Notes under the pieces: generated by a model
What the model saw: only the letters and a program-made list of their open reading frames with translations
Told to the model about the DNA's origin: nothing
Databases searched by the model: none
Origin: Clostridiales bacterium
Lineage (GTDB): Bacteria > Bacillota > Clostridia > Christensenellales > Aristaeellaceae
Reading direction: 5' to 3'
DNA: 5,030 nucleotides
Assembly: GCA_019409045.1 (NCBI GenBank)
Contig: DXVG01000159.1
Location: 1 to 5,030 of the forward strand
Shown here: one piece after another, positions 1 through 5,030 of the stretch
Layout: each line of letters starts with the position of its first letter
How positions within the stretch are numbered: position 1 is the stretch's first letter
Program-made: the position numbers and the translations under genes

Positions 1-765
1 TAAGAGACAGACCTCGTACAGCGCCGCCTGCGCAAAGCCGTAGGCGCGCTCCTCCAGGTCGCCGTCGTCGTCGCCCATCACGATCAGCGCAAACCCGCTT
101 GCGACCTCGCAGGCGTTGACCGCGTCGCCCGAGCCGTCCGCCAGGCGATAGAGCGCGCTCTGCGCAAGCGCGCGCTTCTCCTCGTCCGCGTGCGGGCATA
201 CCAGCATCACAAGATAGCGGTTTGCCAGCAGCGAGAGGTTCAGCGAGCGCGCCCTGTCCAGCAGCATGCGCACGTTCTGCGTGCCCTTCACGCCCTCCAG
301 CGCCTCGCCGAGCAGCTTTTCGCGCAAAAACGCGGAATTGGTGGCGAACTGGCGCTTGATGCGCAGTATGTCCGCCTGCTGGCGGCGCTCGTCGCGGATG
401 CGGCCGGCGATGCGCTCGAGCACCTCCAAAAGCTCCTGCGCGCTCACGGGCTTGAGCAGGTATTCCTTCACCCCCAGCGAGATGGCCTGCTGCGCGTAGG
501 TGAAATCGTCGTACCCGGAGAGTATGACGATCTGCACCCAGGGCATCGTGTGGGACACCGCCTCGCACAGCTGCATGCCGTCCATGAAGGGCATGCGTAT
601 GTCGGTGATGAGTATGTCCGGCTTCACATCCTGCATGATCTGCAGCGCGATCTCGCCGTCGGGCGCCTCGCCCACCAGCGTAAAATCGCAGCTCTCCCAG
701 GGGAAGCTGTTGCGTATGCCCTCGCGGATGACGATCTCGTCGTCCACCAGAAACACCTTATACAT
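1..765 (-). CDS. YesN-type response regulator, receiver domain and linker (C-terminus beyond left edge)
   Basis: This is the cytoplasmic response regulator paired with the upstream kinase. It begins MYKVFLVDDEIVIREG, and the 255 codons in the window have no stop, so the gene continues past the left edge. Residues 1-120 form a complete receiver domain: acidic pair D8-D9, phospho-accepting D55 in the DILITDIRMP motif, switch residue S83 in ILSGYDD, and K105 in YLLKP. Residues 120-165 are a charged helical linker (ERIAGRIRDERRQQ), followed by a poorly conserved middle region typical of YesN proteins. These usually total about 500 residues and end in an AraC-type helix-turn-helix DNA-binding domain, which would lie outside the window. 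The start is fixed by a perfect AAGGAGG ten bases upstream (776-782), inside the kinase gene; the reading frames overlap by 8 bases, suggesting translational coupling. The family call is firm. The target genes are unknown, but neighbouring sugar transport or catabolism genes are the usual targets. Confidence 0.93.
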   Translation of the reverse strand, partial: MYKVFLVDDEIVIREGIRNSFPWESCDFTLVGEAPDGEIALQIMQDVKPDILITDIRMPFMDGMQLCEAVSHTMPWVQIVILSGYDDFTYAQQAISLGVKEYLLKPVSAQELLEVLERIAGRIRDERRQQADILRIKRQFATNSAFLREKLLGEALEGVKGTQNVRMLLDRARSLNLSLLANRYLVMLVCPHADEEKRALAQSALYRLADGSGDAVNACEVASGFALIVMGDDDGDLEERAYGFAQAALYEVCLL

Positions 766-2200
766 CGGTCGGTTGCCTCCTTACCGGCAGCGTGAACTCC
801 ACGCGCGTGCCGTCGGAATCGCTGTGAATGGTCAACCCCCGCTTGAGGCCGTAGTACAGGCGGATGCGCCTGTCCACGTTCGACAGGCCGTAGCCCGCGG
901 TCGCGTCCTCCTCGCCCAGCCCGGCGATGACCTCCAGGAGCCGCTCCTCGGTCATGCCCGGCCCGTTGTCGATCACGGCGAAGTACAGCCGCTCGCCCTC
1001 GCGCCGGCCGACCACGCGTACCTTGCCGCCGCGGCGGCGGTATTTCACGCCGTGGTAGATGGCGTTTTCCACCAGCGGCTGCAAAAGCAGCTTGAGGATC
1101 AGCCCCTCCTGCACGTCTTCGGGAATGTCGATCTCGTACTCGAGTATGTCGCGGTAGCGCACCTTCTGGATGGTCAGGTAGCCGCGCACATGGCGCACTT
1201 CCTCGCGCACGTCGATCCAGTCGCGCCCCTGGGAGAGCGATATGCGGAAAAAGTCCGACAGCGCGCGTGTGATGTGCACCACCTCGTCGGTGCTGCCCGA
1301 CTCGGCCAGCCACACGATGGCGTCGAGCGTGTTGTACGGAAAGTGCGGCGCGATCTGCGCCTGCAGCGTGCGCAGCTCGCTCTTTTTCAGGTTCTCCTGC
1401 TCGCGGCGGTTCTGCTCCACCAGCGCCTCGATCTTGTCGGCCATGACGTTGAAGCTCTCGGTGAGGTTGACCAGCTCCTCCACGCTGGTGGCGGGGGCGC
1501 GCGCGCGCAAATCGCCCGCGGCCAGCAGCCCCGCGAACAGCTCCAGCCGCGCAAGCGGCGTCTGTATCGCGCTGGACAGGCCGCGCTGCGCGTAAACCGA
1601 CACCGCCAGCGCCAGCGCCAGCAGCGCGAACTCCAGAAGCAGCGCCAGCACCATCATGCGGTTGAGCGAGGCGCTCTCCTCGATGGCGGCGTCCACCTCC
1701 ACGTCGATGTAAGTTTCCAGCATGTCCTCCACGAGCGCGGCCACGTCGCGGATCTCCTCGAGCTTGGCCTCGCTCTCCACCACCGGCGCGTCGCCCTGGA
1801 GCTGCTCGCCCAGCTCGACCACCTTGTCGCGCAGCGTGTCCATGGCGCGCCGCGCCGCGGTCAGCTCGAGCTGGTTGGGCGTGACCATGGAGCTCATCAG
1901 AACGTCCAGCTCCACGTTGACCTCGTGGATCAGCTCAAACAGGTCCACCTCGCTGAACTCCTCGTAGCCGGCCACTGCGCTCCAGGCCTCCTCGGGGATG
2001 GCCACGGCCACCTTGGGCTTGAGGTCGCTGACGCGGCCCATGTGGGCGATGATGGCGTTGTAGCGTATGCTGTTGGAGAGCATGGCCGCGATGGAGACGA
2101 TGGCGGGCACCACCAGCAAAATCATGATCACGCGAAACGCCAGCCGCAGGCGGCGATTGATGCTGTCGACCGTGTTCAGGCGACGAAACAGCCTTTGCAT
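758..2200 (-). CDS. YesM-type (HisKA_7TMR/His_kinase family) membrane sensor histidine kinase with altered H-box
   Basis: This 480-residue inner-membrane sensor kinase should phosphorylate the regulator encoded just downstream. In order: a basic cytoplasmic N-terminus; membrane helix 1 at about 22-42; an external domain at about 43-181, rich in Glu and Leu and probably all helical; membrane helix 2 at about 182-204; a HAMP linker at about 205-258 (PLARLELFAGLLAAGDLRAR, then ESFNVMADKIE); a coiled helix; the His_kinase block with H286; and an ATPase domain. The ATPase domain has an N-box (QPLVENAIYHG, 374-384), G1 (DNGPGM, 411-416) and G2 (GYGLSNVDRRI, 436-446). The residues around H286 read QIAPHFPYNTL instead of the family's QINPHFLYNTL, with Ala at 284 and Pro at 288. 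At 480 residues it is shorter than most YesM proteins (near 580), because the external domain is about 140 residues rather than a large Cache domain. It starts 3 bases after the lipoprotein stop. A GGGGG run about 10 bases upstream of the ATG, inside the previous gene, may be its ribosome binding site. Confidence 0.93.
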   Translation of the reverse strand: MQRLFRRLNTVDSINRRLRLAFRVIMILLVVPAIVSIAAMLSNSIRYNAIIAHMGRVSDLKPKVAVAIPEEAWSAVAGYEEFSEVDLFELIHEVNVELDVLMSSMVTPNQLELTAARRAMDTLRDKVVELGEQLQGDAPVVESEAKLEEIRDVAALVEDMLETYIDVEVDAAIEESASLNRMMVLALLLEFALLALALAVSVYAQRGLSSAIQTPLARLELFAGLLAAGDLRARAPATSVEELVNLTESFNVMADKIEALVEQNRREQENLKKSELRTLQAQIAPHFPYNTLDAIVWLAESGSTDEVVHITRALSDFFRISLSQGRDWIDVREEVRHVRGYLTIQKVRYRDILEYEIDIPEDVQEGLILKLLLQPLVENAIYHGVKYRRRGGKVRVVGRREGERLYFAVIDNGPGMTEERLLEVIAGLGEEDATAGYGLSNVDRRIRLYYGLKRGLTIHSDSDGTRVEFTLPVRRQPTDV

Positions 2201-2203
2201 CGC

Positions 2204-3202
2204 TCAGTACCCCCGCGGTGGAATGTCCATCAGGTCCTCGTCATACTCGGTGAAGGCGCGCTCCTCGGGGTTGGTCACGCGGGGGATCTCCTCGCCCGCG
2301 GCCAGCTTCTTGGCAAGCTCCATGATGATGTCGCCCAGCATGGGCGTGCACTCCACCACGCAGTTGATCTTGCCCTCCTGCAGAAGGTCGATGGCGGCCT
2401 GCTCGCCGTCCACGGTGATGATGATGATGTCCTCGCCCGGCGTCAGCCCCGCCGCCTCGATGGCTTCGATGGCGCCGAGGGTCATCGCGTCGTTGTGGGA
2501 AAAGAGCACGTCGATCTTCTCGTGGCGCTCAAGCAGCGACTCCATGCACTCCTTGCCCTTGGAGCGCAGAAAGTCCCCGGAGATGGTCTCGATGATCTCA
2601 AAGCGGTCGTCGCCCTCGATGCATTCGCGAAAGCCCTCGCCGCGCTGCTGCATGGGCGAGGAGGAGAGCGTGCCCGACAGCTCCACGATCTTAAGATCCG
2701 TCAGCCCCTCCCGCTCGGCCTTTTCCAGCAGGTATTCGCCCGCCCTGCGCCCCTCCTCCAGAAAGTCCGCGCCCACATAGCCCACATAGAGCGAGGGATC
2801 GTCGGTGACGATGAGGCGGTCGGTCAGCAGCACCGGGATGCCCGCGTCGCGGGCCTCCTGCAGCACCGTGTCCCACCCGGATTCGACGATGGGGGCAAAG
2901 GCGATCACGTCCACCTGATAGGCGATGAAGGAGCGGATGGCCTTGATCTGGTTTTCCTGCTTCTGCTGGGCGTTTTCAAACATGAGCTGCACGCCCGCGC
3001 GCTCGGCCGCGGCCTGTATGTCCAGCGAATTGCCGATGCGCCAGGCGCTCTCCCAGCCCAGCTGCGAAAACCCCAGCAGCACGGCGTCCTCCGTCTCCTC
3101 CTGCGGGGCTGCCTCCTGCGGGGCGCAGCCGGACAGCGCCAGCGAAAGCAGCAGGACGCACGTCAGCGCGAGCGCGCGCGTCGATCTCGAGCGTGGTCGC
3201 AT
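2204..3202 (-). CDS. YtfQ-like periplasmic-type sugar-binding lipoprotein (Peripla_BP_4 family)
   Basis: This is a 332-residue extracellular lipoprotein predicted to bind a sugar. A basic N-terminus (MRPRSRSTR), a hydrophobic stretch at 10-25 and the lipobox LSGC (lipid-modified C26) mark a signal peptide II site. An acidic Pro/Gln/Glu linker follows (27-39). The mature domain starts VLLGFSQLGWESAWR and carries QQKQENQIKAIRSF (79-92), APIVESGWD, GIPVLLTDR (121-129), SGDFLRSKGKE (208-218), SHNDAMTLGAIEAI (235-248) and a VDG motif (264-266). From memory, this pattern closely matches YtfQ, the galactofuranose-binding protein of E. coli, and more loosely RbsB and other LacI-like binding proteins. 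The true ligand is not shown by sequence. The start at 3202 is preferred over an in-frame ATG at 3238, because GGAGGG sits 6 bases upstream of 3202 and the longer form would add 12 residues and overlap the promoter. No transporter permease or ATPase gene lies beside it in the window; it is instead the first gene of the two-component operon, suggesting a sensory role. Confidence 0.92.
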   Translation of the reverse strand: MRPRSRSTRALALTCVLLLSLALSGCAPQEAAPQEETEDAVLLGFSQLGWESAWRIGNSLDIQAAAERAGVQLMFENAQQKQENQIKAIRSFIAYQVDVIAFAPIVESGWDTVLQEARDAGIPVLLTDRLIVTDDPSLYVGYVGADFLEEGRRAGEYLLEKAEREGLTDLKIVELSGTLSSSPMQQRGEGFRECIEGDDRFEIIETISGDFLRSKGKECMESLLERHEKIDVLFSHNDAMTLGAIEAIEAAGLTPGEDIIIITVDGEQAAIDLLQEGKINCVVECTPMLGDIIMELAKKLAAGEEIPRVTNPEERAFTEYDEDLMDIPPRGY

Positions 3203-3208
3203 ATGCAT

Positions 3209-3214
3209 CCCTCC
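3209..3214 (-). promoter_or_regulatory. Ribosome binding site GGAGGG that decides the lipoprotein start
   Basis: GGAGGG on the minus strand lies 6 bases upstream of the ATG at 3202-3200. A second in-frame ATG abuts it with no spacing and a third lies well upstream at 3238, so only the 3202 start is well placed. That start also gives a normal signal peptide length. Confidence 0.8.
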
Positions 3215-3233
3215 GAAAAAGTGTGCTTCTGTA

Positions 3234-3267
3234 ATCATAGTTTAACAGTATCTGCGCAAAAAATCAA
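3234..3267 (-). promoter_or_regulatory. Candidate promoter of the lipoprotein/kinase/regulator operon
   Basis: On the minus strand, TTGATT (3262-3267) is followed after 17 bases by TAAACT (3239-3244), a moderate housekeeping-type match. A better -10 hexamer, TATGAT (3234-3239), overlaps the end of TAAACT but lacks a well-spaced -35. Either would give a short untranslated leader before the GGAGGG site. The stretch is markedly richer in A and T than its surroundings and lies immediately after the upstream gene's terminator. The exact hexamers are uncertain. Confidence 0.5.
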
Positions 3268-3293
3268 GCGCCTTTGCGCGCCGCCCGCCCGCC

Positions 3294-3330
3294 AAAAAGC
3301 GCCGCTGCGGGCGATCGCCCACAGCGGCGC
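3294..3330 (-). terminator. Intrinsic terminator of the AspT-family transporter gene
   Basis: Outer arms GCGCCGCTG (3299-3307) and CAGCGGCGC (3322-3330) enclose the perfect palindrome GGGCGATCGCCC (3309-3320), giving one long GC-rich stem. On the minus-strand RNA it is followed by five U residues (3294-3298). The only imperfect position, 3308/3321, is a C-A mismatch if read on the plus strand but a pairable G-U in minus-strand RNA. The hairpin therefore fits the minus-strand direction, beginning 16 bases past the transporter stop codon. No T-run follows on the plus strand. Confidence 0.9.
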
Positions 3331-3346
3331 ACAGCGCGTATGGATA

Positions 3347-4501
3347 CTAGCGGAAGAGGACCACCAGGAACTGCGAGGCGAGCACCACCGACACAAGCGC
3401 GATGGGGTAGGTGGCGGCGTAGGCGCTGGCCACGTCGTCCGTGCCCGCCACGGAGATCAGCGTGCCAAGCGCGGGCGTGGAGGTCATACCGCCGGTGATG
3501 GAGCCGAGGTTGTTCAGAAGCGACAGCTTGAGCGCCTTCGCGGCCACGAAATAGCCCACGATCATCGGCAGCAGCGTCATCAGCGCGCCGTAGACAAACA
3601 GCATCGCGCCCTCCTGCCGCATCGTTTCCACAAAGCCCGCGCCGCCCTCCGTGCCCGCGCCGATGAGAAAGAGCATAAGGCCGAGCTCGCGGAAGGTTTC
3701 CAGCGCCGATTTTTTCAGCGTAAGATCGATGGGGCCGATGTGGCCGAGATGGCCAAACAGCAGGCCCACCAGCAGCGGCCCGCCCGTGGTGCCCAGGGCG
3801 AACACCGGCGGATTTTCGCCGCCGCCCAGGGGGATCTCGATGCTGCCCAGCAGATAGCCCAGTACGATGACCACGGAGAAAGAGAAAAAGCCCGCTGCGT
3901 CCAGCTTGAACGTCCGGCCCTCGAAGGCGCGCACATTTACGCCCGCCGCCGCTTCGAGGTTTTCCACTTCCTTTTTCATGTCGGTCTTCAAAAGCTTGGG
4001 CATCAATTGCACAAACAGCACCACGCCCACCACGCCGAAGGGATAGGCGATGGCGTAGCCAATGGCCGCCTGCGCGCTCAGTTCGCCCGCCGCGCCCTGC
4101 GCCGCCGCCAGACCGGGCGTGCTGGTCAAGGCGCCGGTCATCAGGCCCACCATCAGCTCCGGCTGCACACCGGAAACGGCGATCAGCAGCGCGCAGGTCA
4201 GAGCGCCGGTGAGGATGATGATAAAGCCCAGCAAAATATAGCTTTTCGCGTTCTGCTTGAAATTGCGGAAAAACTTCGGGCCGGCGATGAAGCCCACCGA
4301 GGTCACGAACAGCGCAAGGCCGAAGTTGCGGATCAGCGCGGGCATTTCGCAGCCAAAGTGGCCGAACACCAGCGCCACCAGCAGCACGCCCGCCGTGCCC
4401 AGTTCGATGCCCTTTACCTTGATCGCGCCGATGAGATATCCCAGTGCGGCGATCAGAAACAGCGCCAGCAGTGAATTCATACCCGTGATAAACTCTGCCA
4501 T
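3347..4501 (-). CDS. Compact AspT/YidE-family (Asp-Al_Ex) membrane transporter without RCK domains
   Basis: This is a 384-residue inner-membrane permease of the aspartate:alanine exchanger family. It has two homologous halves. GTAGVLLVALVFGHFG (35-50) mirrors GTTGGPLLVGLLFGHLG (237-253), RNFGLALFVTSVG (58-70) mirrors RELGLMLFLIGAG (271-283), and the hallmark TSTP occurs in GALTSTPG (123-130) and GGMTSTPALG (337-346). About ten hydrophobic segments are evident. Known members such as AspT and YidE are near 550 residues and carry two TrkA-C (RCK-C) regulatory domains between the halves. Here only a charged linker of about 35 residues (170-205) joins them, so the cytoplasmic regulatory module is absent. 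The start at 4501 is chosen because GGGGGA lies 6 bases upstream and the product opens with a short N-terminus before the first membrane helix; the upstream extension to 4609 would cross the promoter. The gene ends in TAG just before a strong terminator, so it is probably monocistronic. The substrate is unknown; divergence from a glutamate dehydrogenase gene hints at an acidic amino acid, by inference only. Confidence 0.92.
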   Translation of the reverse strand: MAEFITGMNSLLALFLIAALGYLIGAIKVKGIELGTAGVLLVALVFGHFGCEMPALIRNFGLALFVTSVGFIAGPKFFRNFKQNAKSYILLGFIIILTGALTCALLIAVSGVQPELMVGLMTGALTSTPGLAAAQGAAGELSAQAAIGYAIAYPFGVVGVVLFVQLMPKLLKTDMKKEVENLEAAAGVNVRAFEGRTFKLDAAGFFSFSVVIVLGYLLGSIEIPLGGGENPPVFALGTTGGPLLVGLLFGHLGHIGPIDLTLKKSALETFRELGLMLFLIGAGTEGGAGFVETMRQEGAMLFVYGALMTLLPMIVGYFVAAKALKLSLLNNLGSITGGMTSTPALGTLISVAGTDDVASAYAATYPIALVSVVLASQFLVVLFR

Positions 4502-4507
4502 AAAAAA

Positions 4508-4513
4508 TCCCCC
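4508..4513 (-). promoter_or_regulatory. Ribosome binding site GGGGGA of the transporter
   Basis: GGGGGA on the minus strand lies 6 bases (all T) upstream of the ATG at 4501-4499. It supports this start over the far-upstream in-frame ATG at 4609, which would lie beyond the promoter hexamers. Confidence 0.7.
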
Positions 4514-4537
4514 AAATTTGCAAGCGTTCCGCTCCCT

Positions 4538-4566
4538 ATTATAGTAAAATACTGCCCGCTGCGCAA
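4538..4566 (-). promoter_or_regulatory. Promoter of the AspT-family transporter
   Basis: On the minus strand, TTGCGC (4561-4566) and a perfect TATAAT (4538-4543) are separated by 17 bases. This is a strong housekeeping sigma-factor match. Transcription would start near 4531, giving a leader of about 30 bases before the start codon. Confidence 0.82.
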
Positions 4567-4590
4567 GGGGAAAAACGTCGGGTTGTCTAA

Positions 4591-4610
4591 TTTGAATTTT
4601 TTCCTTCAAA
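4591..4610. repeat. Inverted repeat TTTGAA-N8-TTCAAA, candidate operator between divergent promoters
   Basis: Six-base arms TTTGAA (4591-4596) and TTCAAA (4605-4610) are perfect reverse complements around an 8-base pyrimidine spacer. The repeat lies between the two divergent promoters. Its centre is about 50 bases before the likely dehydrogenase start site and about 70 before that of the transporter. That placement suits an activator or shared regulator, but the arms are short and AT-rich, so chance or a promoter UP element remains possible. Confidence 0.4.
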
Positions 4611-4615
4611 ACATA

Positions 4616-4644
4616 TTGCTAAATGGCGGAAAATATGCTATACT
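4616..4644 (+). promoter_or_regulatory. Promoter of the glutamate dehydrogenase gene
   Basis: TTGCTA (4616-4621) and TATACT (4639-4644) are 17 bases apart. The -10 is preceded by TG one base upstream (extended -10, TGC-TATACT). The likely start is near 4651, giving a leader of about 60 bases. Confidence 0.82.
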
Positions 4645-4666
4645 GCAAGCGCCGGAACCCCAACCC

Positions 4667-4681
4667 GGGCGCGAGGCGCCC
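4667..4681 (+). other. Small GC hairpin in the dehydrogenase 5' leader
   Basis: GGGCGC (4667-4672) and GCGCCC (4676-4681) form a perfect 6-base-pair stem around a 3-base GAG loop, in the leader between promoter and ribosome binding site. No U-run follows, so it is not a terminator. It could stabilise the transcript's 5' end or simply reflect high GC. It leaves the AGGAGG site at 4697-4702 unpaired. Confidence 0.4.
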
Positions 4682-4710
4682 CGTGTCGATCAGGCGAGGA
4701 GGAGACCTGC

Positions 4711-5030
4711 ATGCCCAGAAAACACAACCCCTTCGAGAACTACAAGGCGGTGCTGGACAAGGCGGCCGAACTGTTGGGACTTGCGCAGAACGACTACATC
4801 ATCCTGAAGTATCCGGAGCGATCTTTGCGCGTATCGCTGCCCATCCGCATGGACAACGGCGATGTGCGCGTGTTCGAGGGCTTCCGCGTGCAGCACTCGT
4901 CCTCGCGCGGGCCGTGCAAGGGCGGCATACGCTACCATCAGGACGTGGACGAGGACGAGGTCAAGGCGCTGGCGGCGTGGATGACCATGAAGTGCGCCGT
5001 GGTGAACATCCCCTACGGCGGGGCCAAGGG
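4711..5030 (+). CDS. gdhA: Glutamate dehydrogenase (Glu/Leu/Phe/Val dehydrogenase family), N-terminal part
   Basis: This is a cytoplasmic oxidoreductase interconverting glutamate with 2-oxoglutarate and ammonium using NAD(P). Only 106 codons plus two bases lie in the window, and the reading frame is open at the right edge. The visible part is the dimerisation/substrate-binding domain: RVFEGFRVQHSSSRGPCKGGIRYH (split around 53-76) with substrate-contacting K70, then DEVKALAAWMTMKCAV with K94, then NIPYGGAK ending in K106, the position of the family's catalytic lysine. The arrangement resembles the shorter hexameric bacterial enzymes of about 415-450 residues. The start is fixed by AGGAGG (4697-4702) 8 bases upstream. 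The NAD-binding half, which decides cofactor choice, is not visible, so leucine or phenylalanine dehydrogenase relatives cannot be wholly excluded; the KGGIRYH motif favours glutamate. It is divergent from the transporter and has its own promoter. Confidence 0.93.
   Translation, partial: MPRKHNPFENYKAVLDKAAELLGLAQNDYIILKYPERSLRVSLPIRMDNGDVRVFEGFRVQHSSSRGPCKGGIRYHQDVDEDEVKALAAWMTMKCAVVNIPYGGAK

Noticed and set aside
190..795. Plus-strand open frame antisense to the response regulator
   Set aside because: It is in the same codon register as the regulator on the opposite strand and arises from the same codon bias. The regulator has every receiver-domain motif, while this product is His/Ala/Leu-rich with no domain.
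3203..3238. Longer lipoprotein start at 3238 (adds 12 residues)
   Set aside because: It has no ribosome binding site, overlaps the candidate -10 element and places non-signal-like residues before the basic N-terminus. The start at 3202 has GGAGGG at ideal spacing.
3268..3279. GCGC-CTTT-GCGC inverted repeat just upstream of the operon's -35 element
   Set aside because: The four-base arms are themselves palindromic and expected often in DNA this GC-rich, so I do not call it an operator.
3203..3293. Search for a catabolite-repression (cre) site at the sugar-sensor promoter
   Set aside because: No stretch matches the cre pattern well enough to report.
500..4474. A 1,324-codon open frame on the plus strand, antisense to the kinase, lipoprotein and transporter genes
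   Set aside because: It is codon-aligned with the three minus-strand genes, so an antisense stop needs a sense TTA, CTA or TCA codon, and these are avoided in such GC-rich genes. It ends exactly where a TCA serine codon appears in the transporter. It also crosses a terminator and a promoter, and its product is a low-complexity His/Arg/Gln/Ala string with no recognisable domain.
4502..4609. Longer transporter start at 4609 (adds 36 residues)
   Set aside because: The extension crosses the TTGCGC-17-TATAAT promoter and reads as non-membrane, non-conserved sequence. The 4501 start has its own GGGGGA site.

Overview
This 5,030-base window is GC-rich bacterial DNA. The strong purine-rich ribosome binding sites (AAGGAGG, GGAGGG, AGGAGG), the YesM/YesN-type two-component pair and the sugar-binding lipoprotein suggest a high-GC member of the Bacillota, perhaps a gut-type Clostridia lineage. 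The family and codon evidence does not fix a genus.

Layout. Positions 1-3202 hold a tight minus-strand operon. Read in its own direction it encodes a YtfQ-like sugar-binding lipoprotein (2204-3202), a YesM-type sensor histidine kinase (758-2200) and a YesN-type response regulator that runs off the left edge (1-765). The kinase starts 3 bases after the lipoprotein stop, and the regulator start overlaps the kinase end by 8 bases, so the three are probably made together. A candidate promoter lies at 3234-3267. Just upstream, a strong intrinsic terminator (3294-3330) insulates the operon from the next minus-strand gene, a compact AspT/YidE-family membrane transporter (3347-4501). The 209-base gap at 4502-4710 is a divergent control region. 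It has a near-consensus promoter for the transporter (TTGCGC-17-TATAAT, minus strand), one for the plus-strand gene (TTGCTA-17-TATACT, extended -10), and between them the inverted repeat TTTGAA-N8-TTCAAA. The plus-strand gene (4711-5030, cut by the right edge) is a glutamate dehydrogenase-type enzyme.

How the parts may work together. The lipoprotein/kinase/regulator operon looks like a three-component sugar-sensing system: a tethered extracellular binding protein could report sugar occupancy to the kinase, which passes phosphate to an AraC-type regulator. The transporter and the dehydrogenase share one divergent control region and may form an amino-acid module, since the transporter family includes the aspartate:alanine exchanger. 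Both couplings are inferred from gene order.

The most unusual sequence observation is in the kinase. The residues around its phospho-accepting histidine read QIAPHFPYNTL, where the family normally has QINPHFLYNTL, while the rest of the catalytic machinery looks intact. No RNA gene, insertion sequence, CRISPR array or integration site was seen. I saw no wholly new system; the main candidate for novelty is the three-gene sensor.
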